Notes under the pieces: generated by a model
What the model was told of the DNA's origin: nothing
The model's input: the letters and a program-made list of their open reading frames with translations, nothing else
Database searches by the model: none
Part shown: in pieces, positions 12,868 through 25,159 of the stretch
Layout of the letters: every line of letters begins with the position of its first letter
Numbering within the stretch: the stretch's first letter is position 1
Position numbers and translations under genes: made by a program
Source of the DNA: Atherinomorus stipes
Taxonomy: Eukaryota > Chordata > Actinopteri > Atheriniformes > Atherinidae
Direction: 5' to 3'
NCBI GenBank assembly: GCA_023101725.1
Contig: JALJCO010001448.1
Coordinates: forward strand, 372,001 to 436,000
Length of the DNA stretch: 64,000 bases

Positions 12868-15000
12868 AATCTCCGTTTTCCTTCACCAATCTAGAATATT
12901 TTTTAATAAGTGAGCCAAATCCAGCAGTCAGTCGGTGAGTCAACAAACACTCAAAATCTGCAATATTAAACTTGCCGTGACTCCCACAGCCCCAATACAG
13001 CAGATTCAAATACCATCCTCATCCTCCCAATCGTCTTTATTTAGCCTGGAGGAGGAAGGAGAGCTGGCAGAGGGAGACAAAGGGAGGTGATGTGCAGACC
13101 CAGGTCTGCCGTGATGAGCTCTTCAGCTTCCATATGATCAGTCACTTTCTGTAAAGAAGTCTTCTTCTCTTTCCACCGCATGAACTAGGAGCTGGTCGGG
13201 ATTCTGGGGGAGGAATCTCGGCTCTGACAGGAGCCGAGCAGCAGGGATGTAAATTATAAGTGGACAAAGATTCATGTCGGCTCATATCACAAATTCTGTC
13301 ACATCAGGGTTTGGATCAAAGCAGGATCCATATGTGAGACGATATCACAGCATCCGTGCCGACTCTGTCTTCTCCAATGAAAAACAAGAACAGAACCGCT
13401 CCCTAAACTTCCAGCCAATCACAGACAAATGAGACGTCATCATTCACTTTGAGACTGACATGTTTGTTTCTGAGTTTCTGACATGGACAGTGTCAGAACG
13501 CTTCTGGTTTGTCTGGTGCTGGGAAATTTGATTTATTTAATGTTTGGTATCGTAATTCCACACTCAGCCTAGATTTCACATTTACTTAAACTATTTGATC
13601 AAATGTGCTAAAATAATTTAAGTTTGATGTCATTACAAAGAAATACTGAGTGCACTCAACTAATTTGAAGAAAACGTTAAATGTGTAAATAATTTCAAGT
13701 TAGAGGGAAACAACTCTTAAGTTTTGGTCATGACCACGCCCCTGAATGTTGTCCAGCATGAACAAGTGCCACTTGATTTTTATAGACATACAATTTTCAA
13801 CAGTCAAGGAAGCATTTGCCGGACCTATAAAAGTTTTTTTTAAATCCCTTTAAAGGTATAGTCCGAAGTTCCCCCGTGAGAGTCCTGGTATTTGTTCGGT
13901 TACAAAAATCAACACATTAATGCATGTAAACAGTTGAAAACGGTGAAAATAGGACAGTAGGCGTGACTGATCTTCAGAAAACCCTCCCAGATAACTTATT
14001 CCGGTTCAGACTATGATTTATTTAGTCTTTCACCATGGTCACATGTAGGATTAAACCACGGCGGAGGCAGAAATTATTCCTGTGTTCTAGTGGGAAGACT
14101 GTAATAGCAGCATCACCGCCGCGATCGGCTGCATGACATAAACTGTAAACACTGTGTGTGACAGCCATCCTCTGCTGCTTAGGCACGAACTTAAAAAAGA
14201 AGAAGAAACTGATTGTGGAGCCGTTTACGAACGTTCACGTGGCATAACAACGCATCCCGGAGATTTAGTACGAAGTACGGGGGTCGTAAATCAGATGGCG
14301 TTTGAGTTTATACCGTTAGCTTGCTAGCAGTTAGCTAGTCTGTCTACTGTCCACCACGATCTCATACACAATAAAGCAGAACGTTACACAAGCAGCGAAA
14401 CTTACCGACAGCAATGCGTGTTAGTCCCTAACAGTTGGAATCAGCTCCTTTCCAAACGTAGTGATGATGTCGTCTTTGCCTGGTTTAATCCAAACTAGTG
14501 AAAGTTGCTCCTGTATGGAGGAGGTGAGGACGACACGGAGCTGAACTGAACCTGCTGCAGGCTGCAGATTGTTGTGGCCTATTTTGGTTTTAACAAAGAG
14601 TCTAAACGAAAGTTTAAGCCGCTTTCTAACTCAGGTTTTTCAGGCAAATTTCAAATGAGGTCCAACACGAATAATATCCATGTTTTAACAAGAAAAATGC
14701 CGTTTCCGGGTGATGACTCCCTTACCAAGTTAGTGTAATCGTGATAGAAATATAACACAGCAACGCAGCGTCGGTATTTTGTTATTCGTCATCAAAATAC
14801 AGATTTATTCAATATGATTTAAAACACAACGATCTCTGTTTGTTTCGTCGGGTTACTTTACATTTTTATGAATGATATGAGTGCGTGTTTGGCCGTAGAC
14901 TCCAATACAAAACACAGGCTTTTTGCCCCCTGGTTGCGCGCGCAACTGCCAATGTTTGTAAACGGGAAACCCATCTATAGATTACTTATTAAAAATGACT
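12301..15000. other. intronic sequence, mostly unassigned
   Basis: A CA microsatellite lies at 12847-12867. The minus-strand frame at 12484-12864 runs into that repeat and lacks family similarity. The segment near 13850-14740 looks repeat-like (flanks CCCTTTAAAGGTATAGTCC and GATGACTCCCTTACC) but its ends cannot be fixed. No exon recognised. Confidence 0.35.
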
Positions 15001-16020
15001 GTTTGCTTCCTGTCTCATCCAGATCTCCAGTGGGAGCTGCAGTTCCCGCAGCATCCGCCCTTTTGGCTGCGCATAATGTTCATTCTGTATCTGTTCTTTA
15101 AAGGCATTATAGAAGATGTTTCAACAATTTTTGCAATATTCGGTAAAATTGGGTTCACTACTCCATACACCACGATTAAAAGCTTTAAATATATGAATAT
15201 TATATGTCAGCTGTGAAAGTCATGGGGCCGGAAAAACACCTGTCAATCACCTCTGCATTCCTTAACTTTTTCATTTGTCTGCTGGCTCATCAATCACTTT
15301 TACTACCGTAGTAAGGACCGGTAATAGGCAAACCTGATCAATGAGAGTGATTGATTGGCAACAGTAATACTACGACCCGGAAGATGCGCACTCGTCTGAC
15401 GTTTCCAGCAGGTAGCTAACATCATTCTGCTAGCAGTTAGCGACATGCAGACAACGACATCCCGTTTACTTGCGTTTGTGACATGATGGAGAATCTGTAG
15501 CTGCTGTCTGCTAAACACCAGAGTGGCTCGTGCACGTTGGTCTGTGGCCGGAGGAGGGAACTGTGAATCTAACAGGTTGGTCTTCCGCATTATTCAAAAA
15601 CTCGCTAACAGTCTCTGCTTTCTGAAATGAAGAAACATCCTCTGTAGCGCCTTTAACTTGTCAATAAAGTCTTGGGGGGGGGGGGGGGGCTCTGTTAGCT
15701 GACAGGACTGTGTTGTAGACTTTCTCCGAGTCTAAAGCAGCGTTTCATCCCACTGGTCCGACACAGCTGCCTCTCTGCACTCCGACTGTCAGTGCTGCTG
15801 CTTCAGGGTAGAAACAGCTTGATGACGATGGATTTCAGACGTAGATTGTTGTTCGTATGATGAGATTGTTCAGATACGACCGTTTCATAAATCACACGTG
15901 GATCCAATTGGAAGATCATTTTTATGATCAGATGTGCGCTCATTTCCACACTCGCCTCCTAAATTAGGGCTAATGACTTTTTTAGCAACAAATGGTGTGA
16001 CTGGCAGAGACCGATTTAGG
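15001..16020. repeat. composite repeat related to 59733-60890
   Basis: Blocks such as TTTTTATGATCAGATGTGCG (around 15918), the GCTGCTGCTTCAGG area and AACTTGTCAATAAAGTCTTG recur in the 59.7-60.9 kb element, partly in inverted order. A poly(G) run of 16 lies at 15675-15690. Confidence 0.5.
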
Positions 16021-16129
16021 GGGTGGTATTTAAAATGACTTTCAGTGAATTGAAAAGTTAATGTGAAATAGACTCAAGTTATCATCTTGCTCTACTTTAA
16101 AAAAAAAAAAAACTGAGGAAACCAGTTGC

Positions 16130-16745
16130 CTTAAAGTTGTACTTCCGTGGTCATTTCATTAATATTTCTGTGTTCTCCATTATTATTGAATGCATTCTGC
16201 ATCGTTTCTGTTTAAAAAAACCTTCTGGTATCTTAGTATCCAGCTGTATTTGTATACTAGAAGAGAGGCTTGTGGTCCAACGGCAGGCTTTTCCGGGTCC
16301 TTCTCATGAATTTCCGTCTGATTGGCTGGCTCCCATCAGTGTATGAAGGAAGCTCCGCCCTCCGCTCTTATTTCGCTACAGACAGGAAATAGAGCCGACA
16401 AACAAGTTTGTTCCGCCATGCTAACAAACAGTTAGCTAATTAGCTTCTCAACTCCGAAGCTACAGTCGTGCCGTCTTTACTTCTAGTGTGTGGTGGAGGG
16501 TTACCTGCCTTCCAATGGACAGATAGAAACCCCACGTGGGATACGCTATTTGCAATGTTACGTAGAAGTGCGAGGCTGTTCCCGATTCGCTCTTTTCTTC
16601 GTATTGTTTCTGTGATGAGGAAGCACAGCCGACTGGGGGGAACGCAACGCTAGCAAGTCAGCATGTGTAAGTAAACAAGGGGAAACCATCCGTATTTCAG
16701 AAGGAGCAAGTTAAATGGGTTTTCAGTGGAAGGAGGCCTTTAAAG
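16130..16745 (+). repeat. interspersed repeat, copy 1 of an inverted pair (other copy 61077-61705)
   Basis: About 610 bp is nearly identical to the reverse complement of 61077-61705, for example TTCCTGTCTGTAGCGAAATA and CTTGTTTACTTACACATGCT in the other copy. Both contain a frame beginning MPSLLLVC-GGLPAFQWTD. The segment is flanked by sequence with AAGTTAAAGTGAAATA-CTC, so this copy may be inserted inside another element. Class unknown. Confidence 0.75.
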
Positions 16746-17339
16746 AATTTTGGTAATCTCAACTTATCTGGGCTAAAACAGCTATTTCACTGAAGTTAAA
16801 AGTTAAAGTGAAATACACTCAAGTTTTTATCACACATTACTTAAAATTTTTAAGGCAACAAGTTTCCTCAATTTTTTAAGTAATATAAATGTATCCCAGC
16901 TTAGAATGCAGCGGTATCTTTATAATTATTTCCTTATTTTAAATTAAGATTGAACTTTTACACTTTACAGGGATTTGGTTAAACTGCTGCTGATATTGAG
17001 CTGGAACTTCGAGAACGTTAAGAGAACCTCAAACCTTGTGCACATTGTGACCTTTTTGTCCATTTGGCAACATTTTTATCCTTCAATGTGGCTGTTACTT
17101 TGGCTATTCACAAGAAAGTTTCATCACAAGTTTTAGAACTAACTTTTTTTATTTAGTTAACAGTATTTATGTGCAGTTAAACCCTAACATCACAGAATAC
17201 ATGAATACATTTTTTTGTGATTTAACGTGACTTAACCGGACATTTTGTCCCAAAACGTGACATCAAACTGCAAATTAAAAAGTTAAAATCCTTAAAATCC
17301 TCTCCGGGGTTGATTCTGTGAGGTCGTCCCGGTTGGGGT

Positions 17340-17775
17340 GGTTCAAACGGGTCCCGCACCCTGGCTCTGGCCGTGGTGCAGACCCTGGCCTGCCTTGATC
17401 TGGGCGTTTCTATGGTGACGTTCTGTGCAGCTGTTGGTGGTTTAATGTTTTATCTGCTTGTACAGTGTCCTTGGGTGCTTTGATGAGGTGCCTTTAAAAT
17501 AAAATTATTATTATTATCATTATTATTATTAATGTTGTAGATAAAGGGGTGAAGGTTTATTTGTGCATTATGTGGGTGTGATTGTGATAATGAATGTAAA
17601 AGAGTGATCAGGTGTGTGTTTTTGCATGTATGTTTATCTGTTTGTGTATTGCATTGGTTTTTATACTTGTATTCAGAAACTGTTTTTATTGTTTTTTATT
17701 ATGTGTAAAGAACTTTGCGCTGCTTCAGTATGAAAGGTGTTTTATAAATAAAGTTTGATTTGATTTGATTTGGGT
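17340..17775 (+). mobile_element. LINE 3' end relics with (ATT)n and TTTGAT tails
   Basis: CCTTTAAAATAAAATTATTA with an ATT repeat (17507-17535) and TTTATAAATAAAGTTTGATT with repeated TTGAT at 17745-17770 look like 3' termini of two fish LINEs; the second resembles L2-like ends. No reverse-transcriptase frame remains. Confidence 0.55.
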
Positions 17776-17894
17776 CGAAGTTTTTACAACAAATTTATGC
17801 TGAATAAAACAGAAAATATGAATCTGTGTAGTTGAATAGCAGCTCTTGGGAAGTGGGCGTTTTTGTCTGTCATGGCTTAAAGGAATAAATTACA

Positions 17895-18916
17895 CTAATG
17901 CCTGTGATCATAGAGAATTTTCTTTGGAATTAAAACAACTGCACAGGTAAATATTGGAGTGGCCAGGTGGGTGTGCAGCAGCCCCGCATCAACCTCAGAG
18001 CAGCAGACCGAGGACTGAAACAGTCTTTTAGTTCCTGGTGGAAAAGCTGCGGGCATTTTCAGTTCTGGGAGTCGAGGATCAAAACCCACAATAGTCCTGT
18101 GTGAAAACGGCCTTTTGGGTCATTAGGACTGATGAGTCTTTCCTCGCCCCATATGTAAATCTACACTTCAGCGACACAACCAAAACAGATTTCTTCCTTT
18201 TTATCTTCTTCCCTGTAAAAGGTCAACCTTCAGAAAGCTGCTCCTGATCCCTTCTCCTCTTCAGCTGCATCCTCAGCTCACATCTCTGCAGTGGTGAGTC
18301 TCGTGGCACCAACGTTTCCTGTCAGGGAGCTGAGCCGTCTCCGTTCTAACCTCTGTGGACTGGTGTGTGCAGGAGATGCTGAGGTGCAGGAACAGCTCGT
18401 CGCACTCACCATGTCCAGGCTCTGTTAGGCGGCAGATACATCCCATAACGTGGCAGTCTTTCTGTCTGAGAGGATGAATGAATGCAGTGCGTAGTATTAA
18501 CGCCCAGTGTTGGCATCATAAAATAATAAATCCACCCCCTCTGGTGCCCTGGAATAAATAGCTGCTACATATTCCACAATGTTCATGTGATGGTTGCTCA
18601 CCGTCCATCTGTTTGGTGCTGAATCCCGTGTGGAGGATTTATCTGACTGTTTTAGCTCAGAAACAGCTGCCTGCTAGGACTGAAACCCCGGTTAAGACTT
18701 TCCCACAGCACGGCCAGCACAGTGGACTCCTACTCATAGCTGGTTTCTCATATGCGCATCAGCGAGGATGATGAACATGAGCATTGGCCACTTCACTAGT
18801 CATTACTGATTCATCACGTACACTCCCACCTACTGACCAGTAACGGAAAAAAGAAAAGATAAAAAACATTGCTTTACATGTCCTTTTGAATTAACTTAAA
18901 CTTTGAAACTTAAACT
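17895..18916. other. intronic sequence, no exon recognised
   Basis: The region around 18180-18430 contains splice-like CAG and GTGAGT words but no conserved peptide. I do not call an exon. Confidence 0.35.
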
Positions 18917-19050
18917 TTAAAGTGCCCCTGGCATGAAATTTGCATTTTTTGCAGTTTTTGATCATACAGTTTAGTTTCCCCAGCCTGCCTATGTCCCCTA
19001 AGGGGTTAAATTATAGATTTGTGTTACCTTTTTCCCTGGGTGTGTCTGCC

Positions 19051-19865
19051 TACAGCTGTGAGAAAAAGTTTTTGCCCCCTTCCTAATTTCTTACTTTTTT
19101 GCATGTTTGTCACACTTAAATGTTTCAGATCATCAAACTAATTTTAATGTGAGTCAAAGATAACACAAGTAAACAGAAAATGCAGTTTTTAAATTAAGGT
19201 TTTTGTTAGTAAGGGAGGGGGGATCCCCCCTCCATGGTCCTGAGTAAAAAAGTGATTCCCCCCTCTGTTAAAACATAAATTAACTGTGGTTTATAACATT
19301 TTTGGAAAGCAGAGTTCAATTTCTCTAGCCACACCAAGGCTGGATTATGGCCACACTTGTTCTCAATCAAGAAATCACTTAAATAGGACCTGCCTGACAA
19401 AGTTTAGTAGACCAAAAAGATCCTCAAAAGCTAGACATCATGTTGCGATCCAAAAAAAATTCAGTAAAAAATGAAAAACAAAGTAACTGAGACCTATCAG
19501 TCTGGAAAAGGTTTCAAAGCCATTTTTAAAGCTTTGGGACTCCAGAGAACCACAGTGAGAACCATTATCCACAAATGGTGAAAACATGGAACAGTGGTGA
19601 ACCTTCCCAGGAGGGGCCGGCCGACCAAAATTACCCCAAGAGCACAGCGACGACTCATCCAAGAGGTCACAAAAGACCCCAGAACAACATCCAAAGAACT
19701 GCAGGCCTCATTTGCCTCAATTAAGGTCAGTGTTCATGACTCCACCATCAGAAAGAGACTGGGGGGCAAAAATGGCTGCATGGCAGAGTTCCAAGATCAA
19801 AACTACTGCTGAGCAAAAACAACATAAAGGCTCGTCTCAGTTTAGCCAGAAAGCATCTTGATGAT
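19051..19865 (+). pseudogene. 5' part of a Tc1-like transposon with transposase fragment
   Basis: The left end CAGCTGTGAGAAAAAGTTTT is a Tc1-type terminus. A frame at 19594-19812 reads RRGRPTKITPRAQRRLIQEV then KELQASFASIKVSVHDSTIR, the paired helix-turn-helix DNA-binding domain of Tc1 transposase. The DDE catalytic part and the right end are gone; sequence switches at about 19866 to another element. The copy is inactive. Confidence 0.88.
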
Positions 19866-20665
19866 CCCCCAAACTAATAATAAATGAAAATTTACAAAAT
19901 TATATTTTAGTGAAATAAAATATTGATAATTTTTTTCACGAGGATAACCCCTTGAGATGTAACATCTCATTTTTGAGGGGGTCCACAACACAAACAAACA
20001 TTTAAAATATTGCTTTTGAATTTTGGTAGAAAATAATAAATACATTTTTTTTAAAAAAAACTGGCCCGGATACATTAGAAATCTTTCCAGTGAAATGTGG
20101 ACCAAAACACTGAGAGGGACCCAACTGCAGTCACGGTACGTCGCCATATATCCAATCCACGCCGGAAGTCCCAATCGGAAGTTTCTTTTTCATGTAACTT
20201 ACTAAAATCTAACCCTAAAACCTGACCCCTCTCCTAACCCTAACCACCGACTACACTATACACGTGTGTTTTCAAGCTGCAGATAGTTACTCTTGGTGGT
20301 ATTTAACTAACTTCCGCATGAGACTTCCTGTGTGGATTGGATGTATGGCGGCACCCTTGTCAGTCATTGTAACTGCAGTTGGGTACTCTTGAAAATGTGT
20401 AAAAGTCTTTTTGAACATTGCAGAAAACACCTGATTGCAGTGAATGCCTCAGAGTGTTGCTCAATAAAAATTTTACTTCAGAGCCCCATCATGTTTGTTG
20501 GCTTGTTTTATTTTTTATGTGTTTGTTTTCCAATATTTCTTTTGAACCACAATTCAAATTCACTCTTACGATTTTCATAGAATTTTTATTTATCGTTACT
20601 TTTGTCAATTTCAACTTACTTCACTGACAGCTGATTTTTTTTCCTTCTTTAATTGGAGGGTATCA
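19866..20665 (+). mobile_element. non-autonomous Tc1-like element, copy 2, abutting the Tc1 fragment
   Basis: This copy shares TATTGCTTTTGAATTTTGGT, GAAAACACCTGATTGCAGTG and the terminal AATTGGAGGGTATCAATCTT with copies at 8995, 26150 and 28611. A separate MITE is nested at 20119-20384. An extra 60-bp segment at 19935-20005 is absent from the relatives. Confidence 0.7.
20119..20384. mobile_element. nested MITE with about 60-bp TIR (ACCCAACTGCAGT)
   Basis: The left ACCCAACTGCAGTCAC and right AACTGCAGTTGGGT ends are inverted, and the similarity extends through CATATATCCAATCCAC and GTGGATTGGATGTATG. It is 266 bp, non-coding, and lies inside the Tc1-like copy 2. Confidence 0.75.
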
Positions 20666-20873
20666 ATCTTGAGCACGGCGATATATTTCACATTTTATGT
20701 TTTCATTTAAAGGGGCTGTTTTTCTTTGCTTGGCCCGTGGGGCTAAGTGTTTCAGCGTTTGTTTCCCCCCCCGCCGGGGTTGGCGGAGCTAACCTTTGCT
20801 GCGCGCCGGAGACTTGGAAAGACCGCTGTCGGTCTCAGGTCCCCTTCGGCTGCTTGTGGGGGTTTGTTGGGGG

Positions 20874-20874
20874 T

Positions 20875-20911
<37 letters not shown>
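20874..20911. repeat. poly(G) run
   Basis: An almost pure run of about 37 G. Poly-Gly and poly-Pro frames through it are artefacts, and base-count accuracy here is doubtful. Confidence 0.9.
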
Positions 20912-21039
20912 CGGTCTGAGTTTTCATTTAAACCAAATAAATAAAAGAAAAAAACTATCAAAAGAAACATTCCAGGATTTTGAATCTTGGTTCAAAGAAG
21001 TATAATGACCTGCGTTCCAGTCATTATCCCTCATCTATT

Positions 21040-21166
21040 CTACTCTACTATATCCCGTACTATTCTATTTTATTCTATTCTAATATCTATTCTACTACAT
21101 TCTATTCTAATATAATCAATTCTATTTTACCATGATTTATTATATTCTACTAGAATCTATTCTACT
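21040..21166. repeat. (TTCTA)n satellite, left part
   Basis: Imperfect TTCTA/TACTA pentamers. The same array resumes at 23029-23190, so the Tc1-like element between them inserted into a pre-existing satellite. Confidence 0.85.
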
Positions 21167-21167
21167 A

Positions 21168-23026
21168 CAGTGATATATCGAAAGTATTCAGACCCTTTTA
21201 AACTTTTCACTCTTTATTTCATTGCAGCCATTTGCCAAAGTCAAAAAAAGAAATGTAGAATTTTTTGTAAATCACATAGTCATACGTATTCAGACCCTTT
21301 GCAGTGACTCTCATATTTAACTCATATATTGTCCATTTCTTCTGATTCTCCTTGAGATGGTTCTGCTCCTTCATTGGAGTCCAGCTGTGTTTAATTCAAC
21401 TGATTGGACTTGATTAGGAAAGGCACACACCTGTCTATATAAGAGCTTCCAGCTCACAGTGCATGTCAGAGCAAATGAGGATCATGAGGTGGAAGGAACT
21501 GTCCAAGGAGCTCAGAGACAGAATTGTGGTGAGACACAGATCTGGACAAGGTTACAAAAGAGTTTCTGCAGCACTAAAGGTTCCTAAGAGCACGGTGGCC
21601 TCCATAGTCCTTACATGGAAGAAGTTTGGGACGACCTGAACTCTTCCTAGACCCGGCCGTCCAGCCAAACTGAGCAATCGTGAGAGAAGAGCCTTGATGA
21701 GAGAGTAAAGAAGAAGCCAAAGATCACTGTGGCTGAGCTCCAGAGATGCAGTAGGGAGATGGAGAAAGTTCCACAAAAGTCAACTATCACTGCAGCCTCC
21801 ACCAGTCGGGGCTTTATGGCAGAGTGGCCCGATGGAAGCCTCTCCTCAGTGCAGACATATGAAAGCCCGCATAGAGTTTGCCAAAAACACATGAAGGACT
21901 CCCAGAATGTGAGAAATAAGATTCTCTGGTCTGATGAGACCAAGATTGAACTTTTTGGAGTTAATTCTAAGCCATATGTGTGGAGAAATGCATGAGCTCC
22001 GCTTCTTCCAGCCCCGCCATATTTAAAAAGTCTCACAGCTGTTTACCTGCTTACCGAGATTGTAATAACAACAAGAACTAATACAGTAGGAGTGTACCAA
22101 TTCATTATTAAATCGATCACAATGGTGCACGCCCCGAATCGATAACTATTTTTAAATGTCCAAAAGCAATTATTTTCATATTAATTTAATGGCCAAACAC
22201 AGCTGCAAAGTATAGCAGTAGAATCTGCGACCGCCGCCCGGACACTAAAGTTCCGGGCGCACTTCAACAAAAGGTAAACAAGGGAAAGAGAGGGAAAGCT
22301 GGTAAGTTAGCTTTTTATAATAGCTTTGAATAAAAGAGATGAGAAACCTCCGTGTTGTATCAGATCTGCTGGGGCATAAATTTGTCTGTCGCAATGATTG
22401 CGTCACACATGGTCCCTAACAACGTCCTCCCTCATGTGCGAATGCACACTGAAGGCTAAGGGTAGTTCTTATAACTACACTTGGGAGGCGTAGTTATAGG
22501 AACTGCGTTCTTAGAACCTCTCTGTCCGAATGCACCTAATGACCCTCAGCACACAACTAAAATAACAAAGGAGTGGCTTCAGAACAACTCTGGACTGGCC
22601 CATCCAGAACCCTGGCTTAAACCCAACTGAGCATCTCTGGAGAGACCTGAAAATGGCTGAACACCACCGTTCACCATCCAACCTGACAGAACTGGAGAGG
22701 ATCTGCAAGAAGAACGCAGAAGATCCCAAATCCAGGTGTGGAACATTGTTGCATCATTCCCAAGAAGATTCATGGCTGTACGAGCTCAGAAGCTGCTTCT
22801 ACTCAGTACTGAGCAAAGTACTGAATACTTATGACCATGTGATATTTCAGTTTTTCTTTTTTTGATAAATTTGCAAAAATTTGTACATTTCTGTTTTTTC
22901 TGTCAAGATGCAGTGCTGAGTGACGTTAATGAGAAATAAAATGAACTTTTTTGATTTTGGCAAATGGCTGCAATGAAACAAAGAGTAAAAAGTTTAAAGG
23001 GGTCTGAATACTTTCTGTACCTACTG
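21168..23026 (+). mobile_element. Tc1-like transposon with internal replacement
   Basis: Terminal repeats CAGT--ATATCGAAAGTATTC and GAATACTTTCTGTACCTACTG are inverted and flanked by TA. The transposase relic starts near 21483 (WKELSKELRDRIVVRHRSGQ), has GRPAKLSNRERRALM and WSDETKIELFGVNSKPYVWR (first catalytic Asp), and ends with LNPTEHLWRDLK, carrying the catalytic Glu, near 22612-22650. The central catalytic segment between VWRN and NDPQHT is missing. Its place is taken by about 550 bp of unrelated sequence (22000-22545). There are several stops and frameshifts. Confidence 0.9.
22000..22545. other. foreign segment inside the 21168-23026 Tc1-like transposon
   Basis: The transposase reading breaks at about 21993 and resumes at about 22548. 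The segment between has no transposase similarity. It includes CGAATGCACACTGAAGGC and TCCGAATGCACCTAATG, which recall the TGAATGCACCCT end of the element at 44519-45121, so it may derive from a related element. Confidence 0.55.
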
Positions 23027-23028
23027 TA

Positions 23029-23190
23029 TATGCTATTCTATTCTACTATAATTTATCCTACTGTACTATAATCACATCTGTTCTACGATGTTCTTTTCTA
23101 TTCATTCTGTTTTTCATAATCTATTTTATTCTTCAGTATTCTATTCTACTGTAATCTATTCTTTTCTACTATAATTTATTCAATTCTAGT
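23029..23190. repeat. (TTCTA)n satellite, right part
   Basis: A continuation of the pentamer array interrupted by the Tc1-like element. Confidence 0.85.
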
Positions 23191-23584
23191 CAAGTCAACT
23201 TTATTTGACTATTGGGCTGCTGGAGCCCATCTGCTTTAAGGTTGGACGTGTTGTGTGTTCAGATTCTGCATATCTTTGTTGGAACTAGTGCTGATTTGAC
23301 TTCCTGTTGCCTTTCCATCATCTCCAACCAGTCTGCCCATTCTCCTCCGACCTTGACACCAACAAGACATTCTGGTCCAGACAGCTGCTGCTAACTGGAT
23401 ATTTTTTTCTTCTTCAGACCATTCTCTGGAAACCATAGAGATGGCTGTGTGTGAAAATCCCAGTAAATACTCAACAACCATGTCATTGAGATGGAACAGA
23501 TGTCGAGACGCTATGATACATATGGGACCTTTTTTAAATGGAAATGCCGCCGACTGACTAAGGACAGCCGCTGTTCTCCGAAAC

Positions 23585-23784
23585 AAAGCCAATCAATCCA
23601 CTTTATTTATAAAGCACATTTAGGTCAGAACATGTCTCCAAAGTGAAGCACATACAAAATACCCACCAATGAAAATGAAAATAAAATAAGAAAAACAATA
23701 AGTGTTGCTCTGAATAGCTCCACCAGCTCTCATTAAAACAGTGAAATACATTAAAAAAATACATACATATACATTTATATATGT
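23585..23784 (-). mobile_element. 3' end of an L2-like LINE (minus strand)
   Basis: On the minus strand, GCTTTATAAATAAAGTGGAT followed by TGATTG is a typical 3' terminus of fish L2-type LINEs. It belongs with the ORF2 piece at 25160-25894 and is separated from it by a (TA)n array and a Tc1-like transposon. Confidence 0.65.
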
Positions 23785-23791
23785 ATGTATG

Positions 23792-23835
<44 letters not shown>
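23785..23835. repeat. (TA)n microsatellite, left of Tc1
   Basis: A long TA dinucleotide run (plus TATG variants). It resumes as TATATG/CACACA at 25060-25105 on the other side of the Tc1 insertion. Confidence 0.85.
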
Positions 23836-25059
23836 CACTGCCTGGCCAAAAAAAAGCAGCCACCAAAAAAAAAAAAAAGGTCATTCACTCTAATACTTTG
23901 TTGGATCGCCTTTAGCTTTGATTACGGCACGCATTCGCTGTGGCATTGTTTCAATGAGCTTCTGCAATGTCAAAAGATTTATTTCCATCCAGTGTTGCAT
24001 TAATTTTTCACCAAGATCTTGCATTGATGATGGTAGAGTGTGACCGCTGCGCAAAGCCCTCTCTAGCACATCCCAAAGATTCTCAATGGGGTTGAGGTCT
24101 GGACTCTGTGGTGGCCAATCCATGTGTGAAAATGATGTCATGCTCCCTGAACCAGTCTTTCACAATTTGAGCCTGATGAATCCTGACATTGTCATCTTGG
24201 AATATGCCTGTACCATCAGGGAAGAAAAAGTCCATTGATGGAATAATCTGGTCATTCAGTATATTCAGGTATCAGTTGACCTCATTCTTTGAGCTCATAC
24301 TGTTGCTGAACCTAGACCTGACCAACTGCAGCAACCGCAGATCATAACACCGCCCCCACAGGCTTGTACAGTAGGCACTAGGCATGATGGGTGCATCAAT
24401 TCACCTGCCTCTCTTCTTACCCTGATTCGCCCATCACTCTGGAACAGGGTAAATCTGGACTCATCAGACCACATGACCTTCTTCCATTGCTCCACTGTCC
24501 AATCTTTATGCTCCCTAGCAAATTGAAGCCTTTTTTTCCGGTTAGCCTCACTGATTAGTGGTTTTCTTGTGGCTACACAGCTGCTCAGTCCCAATCCCTT
24601 GAGTTCCCTTCATGTGGAAATGCTCTTACTTTCAGTATTAAACATAGCCCTGAGTTCTACTGTTGTTTTTCTTTGATTTGATCTCACCACACGTTTAAGT
24701 GATCGCCAATCACGATCATTCAGGATTTTTTTTTCCGGCCACATTTCTTCCTTGAAGATGATGGGTCCCCACTATCCTTCCAGTTTTTAATAATGCTTTG
24801 GACAGTTCTTAACCCAATTTTAGTAGTTTCTGCAATCTCTTTAGATGTTTTCTTTGATTTGACCCTTCTCAAACAGACTAACATCTTTTCCACGACCACG
24901 GGTTGTGTCTTTTGACAAGCAAGTCATTGCACCAGTTGGGGTTAAATAACTTGTTGCCAGCTGAAAGATAATCGCCCATGCAGTAATTATCCAATAGGAG
25001 GCTCGTATCTATTTGCTTAGTTAAATCCAGGTGGCGACTTTTTTTTTGGCCAGGCAGTG
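23836..25059 (-). mobile_element. near full-length Tc1-like transposon with degraded DD34E-type transposase
   Basis: CACTGCCTGGCCAAAAAAA at the left and TTTTTTTTGGCCAGGCAGTG at the right are perfect terminal repeats bounded by TA; length 1224 bp. The minus-strand transposase relic reads KTSKEIAETTKIGLRTVQSI (helix-turn-helix) near 24850, MWSDESRFTLFQSDGRIRVR (first Asp) near 24460, FQDDN (second Asp) near 24215, and [19 protein letters not shown] (Glu) near 24090, ending KAKGDPTKY at 23890. Stops and frameshifts interrupt the N-terminal half and the 24141-24295 link, so the copy is inactive though all three catalytic positions remain readable. Confidence 0.93.
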
Positions 25060-25159
25060 TATATATGTATATATATACACACACATACACACACACATAT
25101 AAATAAAACATAAAATACAATAAAAATACATTGAAATAAAACAAAATAAGATAAAATTA

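Noticed and set aside
18180..18430. Possible plus-strand exon with CAG...GTGAGT borders
   Set aside because: No conserved peptide in any frame and the opposite strand to both genes.
20653..21005. poly-Gly and poly-Pro open frames
   Set aside because: They are translations of the poly(G) run.
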